DNA of 64,000 bases from Dyadobacter sp. 3J3. Lineage in GTDB: Bacteria; Bacteroidota; Bacteroidia; Cytophagales; Spirosomataceae. The notes below the pieces were generated by a model, which saw only the letters and a list, made by a program, of their open reading frames with translations, was not told the DNA's origin and made no database searches. The position numbers and the translations under genes were made by a program. How positions within the stretch are numbered: position 1 is the first letter of the stretch; each line of letters starts with the position of its first letter. Where the stretch lies: contig NZ_VTOL01000006.1 in the NCBI RefSeq assembly GCF_009801115.1, positions 1-64,000 of the forward strand. The letters run 5' to 3'. Of the stretch, positions 35,895 to 45,232 are shown piece after piece.

Positions 35895-36947
35895 TTGAAA
35901 ATGAAAAAAAGCAAGTTTATTAAATCGACTATTACACCCGTTTTTATCTTTGCATTCTTCACCATTTTTCTGGCAGGTTGTACAGCAAAAGAAGAGAAAA
36001 AGATCAAACAGAGTGCAGTTAAAGTGACAGTTCAGCAAATTGAAAGTCACGGAGAGGAAGAAGAATTAAGTTTTTCAGGAACCATTGAAGCCGATAATTC
36101 GGTGGCAATTGGGTTTTCAGTACCGGGTACCGTAAATTCCGTTCGGGTAAGTGAAGGCCAGTTTGTAAATGCCGGTCAGCTTTTGGCCACTATTGATGCA
36201 ACTGAATACGATAATGCCATGTTGATTGCAAATGCCGGTTTGGAGCAGGCGGAAGATATGTTTACACGCCTCAGCGGTTTATACCAGAAAGGGAGCTTGC
36301 CCGCCAAGGATTTTATTGAGATAAAAACAAAGGTCGCTCAGGCAAAAGCAAATAAAAATCTTTCTGTTAAAAGGGTAAATGATGCCAAATTGTACGCGCC
36401 GATGTCGGGTATTATTACAGCCAAATCTATCGAAAAAGGTGCCATGGCGGCTCCGGGAGTTCCTGCTTTTACCATTATAAAAACGGATCTTGTTTATGCA
36501 AAAGTGTCTGTCCCGGAAAGTGAAATAGGAAAAGTTGTGAAAGGACAAAATGCAAAAGTTTTTATAGGAACTTTGAATCAGGAGTTTTTAGGGAAAATTG
36601 TGATTATTAATCCGCAAGCCGATCCCGCTACCAAAACATATTCAGTGAAGGTTCAGCTTAAAAACCCCGGTGGTAAACTTTTACCAGGCATGATCACACA
36701 AACAAAAATATCCACGGGTGCTTCCATGAATGCTATAACAATTCCGGCCACTGCAGTGATTCGTGACGCAGATGATATCACATACGTTTACGTTGCGGAC
36801 GCAAATCAGAAAGCGATACGCAAGAGAATTACCGCTTCGGGTGTACAAGGGAACGATGTGATTATTTCGGAAGGGCTTCAAGAGGGAGACAAGGTTGTCG
36901 TAACCGGGCAAACCCGTCTGAAAGATGGTGCTTCGGTAACTTTATAG
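35895..36947 (+). CDS. RND efflux periplasmic adaptor (membrane fusion protein)
   Basis: 350 residues. The signal peptide ends in lipobox LAGC, so it is probably a lipoprotein anchored in the inner membrane. The barrel-sandwich (biotinyl-lipoyl-like) half-motifs are 'GTVNSVRVSEGQFVNAGQLLATID' (quoted in part: VRVSEGQFVNAGQLL) and 'LYAPMSGIITAKSIEKG'. A short helical hairpin lies between them, followed by beta-barrel and membrane-proximal domains ('IPATAVIRDADDITYVYV'). It links the RND pump to the outer-membrane channel encoded downstream. First gene of the efflux operon. Confidence 0.94.
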   Translation: MKMKKSKFIKSTITPVFIFAFFTIFLAGCTAKEEKKIKQSAVKVTVQQIESHGEEEELSFSGTIEADNSVAIGFSVPGTVNSVRVSEGQFVNAGQLLATIDATEYDNAMLIANAGLEQAEDMFTRLSGLYQKGSLPAKDFIEIKTKVAQAKANKNLSVKRVNDAKLYAPMSGIITAKSIEKGAMAAPGVPAFTIIKTDLVYAKVSVPESEIGKVVKGQNAKVFIGTLNQEFLGKIVIINPQADPATKTYSVKVQLKNPGGKLLPGMITQTKISTGASMNAITIPATAVIRDADDITYVYVADANQKAIRKRITASGVQGNDVIISEGLQEGDKVVVTGQTRLKDGASVTL

Positions 36948-37050
36948 TCGTTTTGTATTGCAATAAAAAGTGAGGAATTTTTTATTTTCTGAGGCAGCAT
37001 TGGTCTGCAACGGCTGTAACCCTACAACCTCAAAAAATCCGTAATCGTAA

Positions 37051-40000
37051 ATGGAAAAGCATAAAATGAATTTTATAGAAGCTTCGATGAAGTATAAGCA
37101 AGTGACGATCGTCGTTACTTTACTTCTGATTGTGCTTGGAATCAATGCCCTGCTGAATATGCCGCGCAGTGAGGATCCGAAAATTGACATGCCGGTAGCG
37201 ATGGTCATGGCTTTTTATCCGGGTGCTGATGAAGTGCAGATGGAAAAGCAGGTCACCAACAAAATTGAGCAGTACCTGTTTTCATTTGAAGAAATCAGAA
37301 AAGATAAAACCAAGTCGTCTACAAAAGACGGGCAGGTTTTTATTACGGTTGAGTTGCACACCAGTGTAAAAGACAGGAAGAAATTCTGGTCAACATTACA
37401 GCATGGTTTGAATATGAATATGCGGTCGGTATTACCTCAGGGTGTTCTTGGGCCTATTGTAAATAGTAATTTCGGTGATGTAGTGGCTCAAATGATCACC
37501 GTTTCTTCGCCGAAAAGAAGTTATGCTGAAATTGAAAAATACCTTGATGAACTGGAAGATGGCCTGAAAACAATTCCGACGGTTTCTAAAATAAACAGGA
37601 CAGGAGGGCAGAAACAGCAGATTTATATCAAAGTTGATAATGATAAATTACGTCAGTATGGTTTTGATGTGTCCGTTTTGGCAAGAGCCTTACAATTACA
37701 AAATGTAACGGGCTATTCCGGGGAATTAACGATTGCTGCGAACAACATTCCGATTTTTGCCAATAGTAATTTCAAGACAGAATCCGATATCGCAAACCAG
37801 ATCGTTTATAGTAATCCTGGCGGCACCGTGGTCCGTTTGAAAGATGTTGCTGCGATCGAAAGACGTTATGAAGAAGTGTCGTCGTATATCCGTATGGGTG
37901 AGGACAAAGTAATGATGCTTAGTATCGAAATGCAGCCTGGAAATAATATTGTGAAATTCGGAGATGTGGTCCAGGCTAAGATCAAAGAAATTCGGTCCGG
38001 CCTTCCCGAAGACGTAAAAGTGACAACGATCGTTGACCAGCCAAAAGTTGTGGGCGATAGTATTTCGCACTTTATGGTGGAATTTGGTATTGCCATTTTG
38101 GCTGTTATTCTGGTGGTGATGTTTTTGCTTCCGTTCCGCGTAGCGTCTATTGCATCGGTAGCTGCGCCAATTTCCATTGCCATCACGTTCGGGATTATCA
38201 ATATTATGGGTATTGAACTGCATCAGGTTACGCTGGCGGCATTGATTATCGTTTTGGGAATGGTGGTCGATAATGCGATCGTCGTTGTTGATAATTATAT
38301 AGAAAAACTGGATGAAGGCGTAACACCCTGGACGGCGGCCTGGCAGTCGGCTACACAATTGTCGCTTCCTATTTTTACGGCGACGCTTGCCATTATTTTT
38401 GCCTTTGCACCGCTTGCCTTTTTTCTGGACGGTATCACAAAGGATTTCATTGCGGCCTTGCCGTTGACTATTGCGGTCGCGCTGATCGCTTCCATGCTTG
38501 TGGCCTTGCTGTTGACGCCGTATATGTGTTATGTATTTATCAAAAAAGGACTTAAACACCAAGTGAGTGACCGGCCCCCGAAAAAAAGTTTGCTGGATTA
38601 CTTGCAAAATATGTTCAACATCGGCGTAGAATTTTGTTTCCGGTGGCCCAAAGCTACGATGGTCGCAGCAGTACTTTCTGTTTGCCTTGCCTTTTTAACG
38701 GCAGCGAATGTAGAGCAGGAGTTTTTCCCGACATCGGAAAGAAATCAGTTTAATATCGAGGTCTGGTTGCCAAGTGGAAGTTCTCTTTCAACAACGGAAG
38801 GTGTTGTCAAAAAGGTTGAAAATATACTAAAAGAAGACAAAAGAGTAGCTGGACTTTCCAGTTTTGTCGGTACAAGTTCACCGCGTTTTCAAATGACCTA
38901 TGCGCCGGAAGTACCAAGAAGAAATTTCGCGCAGATATTTATTACTACCACAAGTCCGGAAGCGACAAATGAAATGGTGAAAGAATATCTTTCGAGGTTT
39001 GATGGCATTGTACCGGATGGATATGTCCGTATCAAGCAACTTAGTATGCAGGCCGGTTCGCCAATAGAGGTAAGGGTGATTGGAAATAATCTGAATAATC
39101 AGAAACGTGTATCGGAACAAATTGCCGGAATACTTGAAAAACATCCTGGAACAAACTGGGTCCGCAGCGATTATGAACAGGATTACATGGGTGTAACGCT
39201 GAAAATCAAAGAAGACGTTGCAAGCCGTTTGGGTGTTTCAAATCAGGTAATTACACAAACTGCGGGTGCTGGTTTAAAAGGTTATTCGGTGTCTACACTT
39301 TGGGAAGGGGATAAGCCTGTCGATATTTTTATGCGGCTGGACGATGCAAGCCGGAAGAATTTTAATGACCTCGCAAATCTTTATGTGAGTACGCAATACG
39401 GAGGAAAAGTGCCTTTGAAAGAAGTTGCTGAACTTGTTCCTGCATGGCATACAGGAACACTTGCACACAGAAACGGACTGCGTACGCTGACAATTCTCTC
39501 AGAAGCGCAGTTGGGAACAAAAGCTTCAAGGATTATGGCCGATGTTTTACCTGAAATAAATAAACTGGAATTGCCCGATGGAATTAGAATCGGCTATGGC
39601 GGAGAGCTGGAATCGAGTGGAGAAAGTGCCCCTGGTATGGGCGTTTCGCTTGGTGTGAGTTTGATATTGATTTTCCTGACGTTACTTTTCCAGTTCAAGA
39701 ATTTTGGGAAAACACTGATCATTCTGGCAACCTTTCCATTGAGTCTTCTGGGTGCTTTTCTTGGACTTTACGTTACAGGAAATCCAATGGGTTTTACAGC
39801 CTTCATGGGTATTATCAGTCTGATCGGAATCGTGGTAAGGAATGGTATCATCCTGGTAGACTATGCAGATGAGCTTGTTATTGAACATGGATATACCATA
39901 AAAGCCGCCGCTCTTGCCGCAGCAAAAAGAAGGATGCGACCGATTTTCCTTACATCAGCGGCTGCTGCCGTAGGTGTGGTACCAATGATCGTGAGCAAAT

Positions 40001-40173
40001 CGCCGATGTGGGGACCGTTGGGAAGTGTGCTCGCATTCGGGTTAATTGTTTCCATGATCCTGACATTATTTGTTGTACCGGTTTTGTACTACCGGTTTAT
40101 AAAACCAGTACCAGAGCCTGAAATGCCACAGCCAGAAAGCGGGCATATTCAGTACAAGCCATCACACGCATAA
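37051..40173 (+). CDS. RND-family efflux transporter permease
   Basis: 1040 residues, full length for HAE1/CusA-type pumps, with 12 predicted helices and two large periplasmic loops. Helix 4 holds 'GMVVDNAIVVVDNYIEKL', where the paired Asp residues are the expected proton relay. 'IGIVVRNGIILVDYADEL' marks the matching second-half helix, and the conserved 'FLTSAAAAVGVVPM' follows. Exports drugs, lipophilic compounds or possibly metals using proton influx; substrate cannot be read from sequence. It follows the adaptor by about 100 bp and precedes the TolC gene by about 250 bp containing two hairpins. Confidence 0.95.
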   Translation: MEKHKMNFIEASMKYKQVTIVVTLLLIVLGINALLNMPRSEDPKIDMPVAMVMAFYPGADEVQMEKQVTNKIEQYLFSFEEIRKDKTKSSTKDGQVFITVELHTSVKDRKKFWSTLQHGLNMNMRSVLPQGVLGPIVNSNFGDVVAQMITVSSPKRSYAEIEKYLDELEDGLKTIPTVSKINRTGGQKQQIYIKVDNDKLRQYGFDVSVLARALQLQNVTGYSGELTIAANNIPIFANSNFKTESDIANQIVYSNPGGTVVRLKDVAAIERRYEEVSSYIRMGEDKVMMLSIEMQPGNNIVKFGDVVQAKIKEIRSGLPEDVKVTTIVDQPKVVGDSISHFMVEFGIAILAVILVVMFLLPFRVASIASVAAPISIAITFGIINIMGIELHQVTLAALIIVLGMVVDNAIVVVDNYIEKLDEGVTPWTAAWQSATQLSLPIFTATLAIIFAFAPLAFFLDGITKDFIAALPLTIAVALIASMLVALLLTPYMCYVFIKKGLKHQVSDRPPKKSLLDYLQNMFNIGVEFCFRWPKATMVAAVLSVCLAFLTAANVEQEFFPTSERNQFNIEVWLPSGSSLSTTEGVVKKVENILKEDKRVAGLSSFVGTSSPRFQMTYAPEVPRRNFAQIFITTTSPEATNEMVKEYLSRFDGIVPDGYVRIKQLSMQAGSPIEVRVIGNNLNNQKRVSEQIAGILEKHPGTNWVRSDYEQDYMGVTLKIKEDVASRLGVSNQVITQTAGAGLKGYSVSTLWEGDKPVDIFMRLDDASRKNFNDLANLYVSTQYGGKVPLKEVAELVPAWHTGTLAHRNGLRTLTILSEAQLGTKASRIMADVLPEINKLELPDGIRIGYGGELESSGESAPGMGVSLGVSLILIFLTLLFQFKNFGKTLIILATFPLSLLGAFLGLYVTGNPMGFTAFMGIISLIGIVVRNGIILVDYADELVIEHGYTIKAAALAAAKRRMRPIFLTSAAAAVGVVPMIVSKSPMWGPLGSVLAFGLIVSMILTLFVVPVLYYRFIKPVPEPEMPQPESGHIQYKPSHA

Positions 40174-40210
40174 ATTGATCAAGGTTTATAATGTACGAGT
40201 AGTGCTTATT

Positions 40211-40244
40211 GAAAGTGGCGGCAGATCCGTCGCCACTTTCAATT
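40211..40244 (+). terminator. Hairpin after the RND permease
   Basis: GAAAGTGGCG and CGCCACTTTC form a perfect 10-bp stem with a 10-base loop, followed by AATTTTATC. It could terminate or attenuate transcription into the TolC gene. Confidence 0.6.
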
Positions 40245-40328
40245 TTATCAAACTTGAAACCTGTTCAAAAAAATATTTATCCTGGTAAAAAGCTCCTGTC
40301 ATGTTTAGAGTATAGTCTGATAATGGAT

Positions 40329-40366
40329 AATTGTCAGCTGAAAACATTGGCCGCTGACAATTTTAA
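40329..40366 (+). terminator. Second hairpin before the TolC-like gene
   Basis: AATTGTCAGC and GCTGACAATT form a perfect 10-bp stem around a 14-base loop, followed by only a weak T-run. With the hairpin at 40211 it may tune how much channel protein is made relative to the pump. Confidence 0.45.
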
Positions 40367-40420
40367 AAACTGCCAAACATCAGGAACCTGAAATAATCGA
40401 TACATTTTAATAATCAGATC

Positions 40421-41728
40421 ATGAAACTTTTTAAAACCGGAGCACTTCAATATACCCATGTTTGTGTGATTTTCTCCATCTTGTTTTTACTTGGAAATAG
40501 TGATGCCGTACTCGGGCAAAAACTTATTTCTCTGGAAGAAGCGCGTTCAATGGCACTTGCCCAAAACAAAAAGATAAAATCGTCTCAGTTTAATATTGAT
40601 GCAGCGAAAGCAGCACGTGAAGGTTTGAACGGCATGGACAAGCCGACCATTGACGGCTCGGTGGCGGGTTTTTATTTTGGAAAGCCACTCAGTTCTTTAT
40701 TACCTGAATATGGAGTGAGCCCATCCGTGATTGTCAAGCAGTCTATATATGCAGGAGGAAAAATAAAACTGGGAAGACAGGCTGCTGAAAAGGGAATTGA
40801 AATTTATGAAGAGCAAAAGGTTCTTACAGAATCGGAAGTATTATTTAATGTTGAAAAGGCATACTGGCAGGTTGCCAATATGAATGAGAAAATTGCACTC
40901 GCCAACCGTTTCAGGACATTATTGGAATCACTGCTTCATGAACTCAGGAATTCTTATGATGCCGGGATGATTTACAAAAATGATATTCTCCGTGTTCAGG
41001 TACAATTGAATGAAACCGAATTGAATTTGAGCAAAGCAAAAGACGGTATGGTTATGTCAAAATTAGGCCTTGCACAAAGTATTGGCATGGTCGGAAATGC
41101 CGACATCATGATTGGCGATTCGATTACTGGCTCATTTAACACGTTTGCTGCCGATAGTTTTTTGCTCGCTGCTGAAAACCGATCGGAAATACGTTTGCTG
41201 AAAAGATCACTTGAAGCGCAGCAATTACAGGAAAAATTATTAAAAGCTGATTTTAAGCCAACCGTTGGATTATTGGCAAGCGGTTTTGCCAGTATCGGTC
41301 CAAAAATGAATTTTGAAAATGGGAATAATTTCCTTTCTTCCTATCTGGGTTTTGTAAGCGTAAGCATCCCGATCTGGGATTGGGGACAAAAAGCGAGCAA
41401 AGTAAAAGAGCAGTCTTTTAAGATCAGAGCGAATCAGGTTCAGTTGGATGAAACCAAAGAGCTGATTTCAATCGAAGTCCAAAATGCATATTTGATGCTA
41501 AATCAATCAGCCAAGCGTATCGACCTTTCGATCGCTTCTGTAAAACAGGCGGAGGAAAACCTTCGTCTTAGTAATGACCGTTTTTCAGCAGGAACCGTAA
41601 CCGGACAGGATGTTTTGGAGGCGCAGACACTATGGCAGCAGGCCAATAGCAACATTATTGATGCCAAAGTTGAATACAAGATCAATGAAGCGGCCTATAA
41701 AAAAGCATTGGGGCAAAACGGTCGGTAA
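40421..41728 (+). CDS. TolC-family outer membrane efflux channel
   Basis: 435 residues with a signal peptide (ends AVLGQ). Two repeats of the outer-membrane efflux protein family show long coiled-coil helices ('LTESEVLFNVEKAYWQVA' and 'ETKELISIEVQNAYLMLNQS') and the conserved 'RFSAGTVTGQDVLEAQTLW' near the C terminus. It should form the outer-membrane exit duct for the upstream RND pump. A lone receiver gene begins 55 bp after its stop and may be read from the same transcript. Confidence 0.93.
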   Translation: MKLFKTGALQYTHVCVIFSILFLLGNSDAVLGQKLISLEEARSMALAQNKKIKSSQFNIDAAKAAREGLNGMDKPTIDGSVAGFYFGKPLSSLLPEYGVSPSVIVKQSIYAGGKIKLGRQAAEKGIEIYEEQKVLTESEVLFNVEKAYWQVANMNEKIALANRFRTLLESLLHELRNSYDAGMIYKNDILRVQVQLNETELNLSKAKDGMVMSKLGLAQSIGMVGNADIMIGDSITGSFNTFAADSFLLAAENRSEIRLLKRSLEAQQLQEKLLKADFKPTVGLLASGFASIGPKMNFENGNNFLSSYLGFVSVSIPIWDWGQKASKVKEQSFKIRANQVQLDETKELISIEVQNAYLMLNQSAKRIDLSIASVKQAEENLRLSNDRFSAGTVTGQDVLEAQTLWQQANSNIIDAKVEYKINEAAYKKALGQNGR

Positions 41729-41783
41729 GTTGTTTTTACAGTATCTAAACCGGCATCAGGGCTTAGGTTTTTCCTCCGAAAAA

Positions 41784-42176
41784 ATGAACAAAAAAGCGAC
41801 CATTCTTTATGTTGACAGTGAGGTAAATAACCAGTCTGCTTTTACTGCAATTTTCAGAAAGGATTACAGGATTCTTTTGGCGAGTTCAGCCGAAGAAGGT
41901 TTCCAGGTGTTGCGGGATAATGATGTTCAGATTATTGTCAGCGATCATCACATTGCGAATGTTGCAGGTATTAAATTCCTGGAAGAAACGCTGATAAGCC
42001 ATAGCCAGTGTGCAAGAATTCTGGTGACTGACTATCCTGGGATTTACGTTGATAATACGGCAAAGATTTACGGATATATTTCTAAGCCATGGGACGAAAA
42101 GCAGTTACATGTTTTATTTAAAAGTGCCAGTGACCTGTATTTTTTGCTGGAAATGCTTAAGGCTGCCTTTTGGTAA
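41784..42176 (+). CDS. Single-domain response-regulator receiver protein
   Basis: 130 residues from the ATG at 41784. The frame is open further upstream (to 41610), but that part overlaps the TolC gene and is not receiver-like. The sequence 'KATILYVDSEVNN' is the beta1 acidic site, with Ser in place of the second Asp (VDSE for VDDE). 'IIVSDHH' gives the phosphoacceptor Asp, 'ILVTDYPG' the Thr and 'YISKPWDEKQL' the Lys, as in RpfG-like receivers. No output domain. It may act as a phosphate sink or bind a partner. Its kinase is unknown. Confidence 0.82.
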   Translation: MNKKATILYVDSEVNNQSAFTAIFRKDYRILLASSAEEGFQVLRDNDVQIIVSDHHIANVAGIKFLEETLISHSQCARILVTDYPGIYVDNTAKIYGYISKPWDEKQLHVLFKSASDLYFLLEMLKAAFW

Positions 42177-42195
42177 TCTTTATCAAAAAAAGAAA

Positions 42196-42537
42196 ATGAT
42201 TCAAACTGACTTATGTATTGTTGGAGCCGGGCCTGCTGGTTTGTTCGCAGTATTGGAAGCCGGGCTGCTGAATATGCGCTGTCATGTCCTTGACGGGTCG
42301 TCTTTCGGATACATGGAATTATTGGAAAATTCCGATGATGAATCGCTGAACAGGATATTATTGGAGAAAATCGCAGAATTTAATCCTGGTTTTTCCTTGG
42401 GTGAAGTCGTTGAAACGATAGACAGGGATAACGATGGGTGTTATGTGCTTGTCACAAATGAGCATACGATCATTCATTGTAAATCAATTGTAATGACAGG
42501 AGATAGTCAAAGATTGCACTTAAATAAAAATCCATAG
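42196..42537 (+). CDS. Truncated ferredoxin-NADP reductase-like FAD-binding stub
   Basis: 113 residues from the ATG at 42196, 19 bp after the receiver gene. 'TDLCIVGAGPAGLFAVLEAG' carries the GxGxxG dinucleotide-binding motif and then 'LLNMRCHVLDGSS', closely like the start of type 2 ferredoxin-NADP reductases (YumC type, about 340 residues). The segment that follows ('LLEKIAEFNPGFSLGEVVETI') matches a later part of such proteins, so a middle block is missing, and everything after about residue 105, including the NADP domain, is absent. Unlikely to be a working reductase. It may be a remnant or a repurposed FAD-binding domain. Confidence 0.7.
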   Translation: MIQTDLCIVGAGPAGLFAVLEAGLLNMRCHVLDGSSFGYMELLENSDDESLNRILLEKIAEFNPGFSLGEVVETIDRDNDGCYVLVTNEHTIIHCKSIVMTGDSQRLHLNKNP

Positions 42538-42563
42538 GAACGTTTGAGCTCCTATGGATTTTT
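42526..42563 (+). terminator. Intrinsic terminator overlapping the stub's stop codon
   Basis: AAAATCCATAGGA and TCCTATGGATTTT pair perfectly for 13 bp around a 9- to 10-base loop, followed by T-rich DNA. The stop codon TAG lies inside the stem. It would end the efflux/receiver transcript. Confidence 0.8.
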
Positions 42564-42606
42564 ATTTAATTATTTCAAAAGCAAAGTTTTTTCAAATAGA
42601 AATTTT

Positions 42607-42909
42607 TTAAGATTGAATGACCCACATCCAGTTAGTCGGCCATGATTTTGTATTGATCCAGTCATGAGACACAAGTTCATTATTTACAAACTCGTAACCT
42701 TTCAAACTTCCTCCTTCATTTTCTACATCATGTTTTGCAGTATGGTGCAATTCTATCCAGGTTTGTTCAGAAATCTCGGAAACCCCTGTCCAACGGATCA
42801 ATTCCCATTTTGGATCGTTTGAGTTGTAGATGTAACGAATAGCAAGATAATGCATGTAGGATTCGTTATTAAATCCGATAACAGAAGGTGTTTTTTGAAC
42901 GCTTTTCAT
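42607..42909 (-). CDS. Hypothetical protein, 100 aa
   Basis: 100 residues, soluble, with no signal peptide, and rich in Trp (7) and His. Contains 'MHYLAIRYIYNSNDPKWELIRW' in part (YIYNSNDPKWELIRW) and ends 'WPTNWMWVIQS'. I do not recognise the family. Codon use and a sensible ATG support it being real. It stands alone on the minus strand between the efflux operon and the epimerase gene. Confidence 0.65.
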   Translation of the reverse strand: MKSVQKTPSVIGFNNESYMHYLAIRYIYNSNDPKWELIRWTGVSEISEQTWIELHHTAKHDVENEGGSLKGYEFVNNELVSHDWINTKSWPTNWMWVIQS

Positions 42910-43013
42910 AATTCAGAGTCTGGTTGTTTTGTGAGAAATATAAGTAAGTATAAAAATTAATCTCAGCAATGTCAAGCAGTTTTTGAATAAAAAAATTACT
43001 AATTTTTCAAAAA

Positions 43014-43062
43014 AAAGTAATCTCCGCCTTTACTTCTTTTTACAAGAAAAAATGACGGAGAT
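43014..43062 (-). terminator. Terminator downstream of the epimerase gene
   Basis: ATCTCCG and CGGAGAT enclose a second partially paired Y/R-rich stem. On the minus strand the hairpin is followed by ATTACTTTTTTT, as expected of an intrinsic terminator for the gene ending at 43089. Confidence 0.6.
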
Positions 43063-43088
43063 CTGCTGAAAACTGGTTAACGGAATAA

Positions 43089-44024
43089 TTAAATTTCCCG
43101 TGTAGCTACATGAATCTTGTGGTAAGATCCCGTTGCGATATCTTCCAGAATAGAAGAATGTTTAGGATTCCAGCCAAGCAATTTCTTTGCTTTATCAGAA
43201 TTAACGATGCTGTTTGAAGCGAATCCAAAAGCCGAAGCATCAGGTCCCCATTTTTCAATCGCAGTATCCAGACTGATTGATTCTGTTTTTCCTTCAAAAC
43301 CAAGCATTTTACTTATACTTATTGCAACGTCTTTTAAGGATGCACTGCCATTTTCAGTATAGAAGTAAGAACCGGCATTAGCCCTTTCCAATGCCAGAAT
43401 GTACAATTCGGCTAAATCTTCGATGTGTACATTGCTCCAGATATTTTCACCTTTTTCAATATAAACACCCGCTTTCTTTTGTTTGGAAATATCGATCAGC
43501 ATAGGAACCTGGATACTGTCGGGCTTTATTCCTAAACCTTTTCCATAAACCATTGTCGGCACCAGCACAATACTTCGCACATTATCTTTCGCTGCGGCCA
43601 GAATATGATCGTTAATCGCTACTCGATGAAGCTTTTCAAGCCTGGGTTGTACAGGAATATCTTCAGAATATACAATATTTCCTTTTTCACCTTTTGCATT
43701 GTCACCTACAAGGCTTGATCCGGAAGTGAAAATAAAAGTTTTTCCGGTTCCTTTTAATTCTTCCAAAAAAGTAATCACCGAGAAAAAATCATCCGCATCT
43801 GCCGTATGAATTACTGCATCGGCGTCGGTTGCTGCCTTTCTGAGAACGGGCATATTGTGAATTGTACCCATTATCGGAGTAATTCCAAGTGCCTGCAATT
43901 TTTCAGCATCCGAATCTTTTCTGACCAAAGCAGAAACCTGATAACCTTTTTGAAGCAGCAAATGTGCTACGGAACCTCCTAAATATCCGGTTGCGCCCGT
44001 GATGAATACTTTATTTATTGACAT
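43089..44024 (-). CDS. NAD(P)-dependent epimerase/SDR-family oxidoreductase
   Basis: 311 residues. The N-terminal Rossmann motif 'VFITGATGYLGGSVAHLL' (GxxGxxG) and 'SALVRKDSDAEKL' mark an extended/atypical SDR. The usual catalytic Tyr-x3-Lys becomes 'MVYGKG', with Lys at +2, so activity on sugars is uncertain. It begins 12 bp after the aldo/keto reductase stop, so the two form an operon, with a LysR regulator divergent from them. Substrate unknown; NAD(P)-dependent reduction or epimerisation of a carbonyl compound is the likely role. Confidence 0.88.
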   Translation of the reverse strand: MSINKVFITGATGYLGGSVAHLLLQKGYQVSALVRKDSDAEKLQALGITPIMGTIHNMPVLRKAATDADAVIHTADADDFFSVITFLEELKGTGKTFIFTSGSSLVGDNAKGEKGNIVYSEDIPVQPRLEKLHRVAINDHILAAAKDNVRSIVLVPTMVYGKGLGIKPDSIQVPMLIDISKQKKAGVYIEKGENIWSNVHIEDLAELYILALERANAGSYFYTENGSASLKDVAISISKMLGFEGKTESISLDTAIEKWGPDASAFGFASNSIVNSDKAKKLLGWNPKHSSILEDIATGSYHKIHVATREI

Positions 44025-44036
44025 GATTTCTGATTT

Positions 44037-45038
44037 TTAAGCCAATTGCTGATTTATGAATGCAAGATTTTTATTGATGAAATTTAAATCTTCGTCCGAA
44101 AGGCTGATATTGATTGCAGCTGCATTTTCAATAGCCTGTTTTGCATTTCGGGCACCGGCAAGCACAACTGAAATGCCAGGTTGTAAGGTAGTCCAGCGCA
44201 AAACAAGTTGTGATAAAGTTGCATTTTTGCGATCTGCAAGAGGTTGCATTTTGTTTAAAAAAGCTTCAACCTGTTCAGGATCAAACTGGCCGAAATAACC
44301 ATTTCTGTGATCATCGGATTTCAGTTTAGCATCTTTAAAATATTTGCCGGTCAAAAGTCCTCTCTCCAAAGGACTGTAAGCAATAATTGAAATATCATTC
44401 GCGACGGAATAGGGGACCAGTTCATTTTCAATTCCCCTGTTCAGCATACTGTAAGAAACCTGGTTTGAAGCAAGTTTGATCGTTTCAGCGGCCGTTTGCA
44501 TTTTGGAAAGATCATAATTGCAAACACCGGCCGCTTTTATTTTTCCCTGCTGGATCAGAAGTTCCATTGCTTCCATCGTTTCTGAAATCGGCGTAGTTGC
44601 ATCCGGCCAGTGGATCTGCAAAAGATCAATATAATCCGTTCCCAAACGTCTCAGACTTTCTTCCGCCTCCTTAATAATGTTTTCTTTTGAAGCAAATTTG
44701 AAAACCGGTATGGCATTTCCATGATCATCCGCAGCATCAAAAAAATGTTCACCTTTTCCATTGTTACTTTTATCCCAAACAAGTCCGAATTTGGTAAGGA
44801 TCTGGATTTTAGAGCGATCCCGGCCCTTTATAGCTTCACCAATTAATTCTTCGCTAAGTCCGAAACCATAAAATGGAGCCGTGTCAATACTGGTTACGCC
44901 GTGATCCAGAGATGCGTGGATGGCGTCAATAGAATCCTGTTTTTCATTCCCGCCCCACATAGAACCGCCAATGGCAAATGCTCCGTACGTTATCGCTGAT
45001 AAGTTTAAGTCCGTTGTTCCTAATTTCCTGTATTCCAT
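44037..45038 (-). CDS. Aldo/keto reductase
   Basis: 333 residues, a complete TIM-barrel reductase. The catalytic tetrad is visible: Asp and Tyr in 'DTAPFYGFGLSE', Lys in 'ILTKFG' and His in 'LLQIHWPD'. 'SPLERGLLTGKYF' and 'VLAGARNAKQ' are NADP-binding features of the YajO/Tas-like group. First gene of a two-gene operon with the epimerase. The divergent LysR gene, 194 bp away, probably controls it. Reduces or oxidises a carbonyl/alcohol; the natural substrate cannot be read from sequence. Confidence 0.93.
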   Translation of the reverse strand: MEYRKLGTTDLNLSAITYGAFAIGGSMWGGNEKQDSIDAIHASLDHGVTSIDTAPFYGFGLSEELIGEAIKGRDRSKIQILTKFGLVWDKSNNGKGEHFFDAADDHGNAIPVFKFASKENIIKEAEESLRRLGTDYIDLLQIHWPDATTPISETMEAMELLIQQGKIKAAGVCNYDLSKMQTAAETIKLASNQVSYSMLNRGIENELVPYSVANDISIIAYSPLERGLLTGKYFKDAKLKSDDHRNGYFGQFDPEQVEAFLNKMQPLADRKNATLSQLVLRWTTLQPGISVVLAGARNAKQAIENAAAINISLSDEDLNFINKNLAFINQQLA

Positions 45039-45232
45039 ATTTGAATTTGTTTATTGTTCCATTATTGAAATGGAAACTGCTTTTTTCTTTTGAATAAAAG
45101 AATTGCTTACAGCTAGTTTGTCATTGATCGACCCGCCGTTTCTGTAATTCTTTTACAAAATTGCAATGAAAAGAAATATCATAAAAATAAGTACTTTTAT
45201 AGGTTGGTATTATTTAACTGATAGATAAGAAA

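Noticed and set aside
37726..38607. 293-aa minus-strand ORF
   Set aside because: Antisense to the RND permease gene, low-complexity His/Arg/Asn-rich product, no start context; a shadow of the strong codon bias of the real gene.
41610..41783. N-terminal extension of the receiver protein
   Set aside because: Overlaps the TolC coding region in another frame and is basic, low-complexity sequence; the ATG at 41784 begins exactly at the receiver's first strand.
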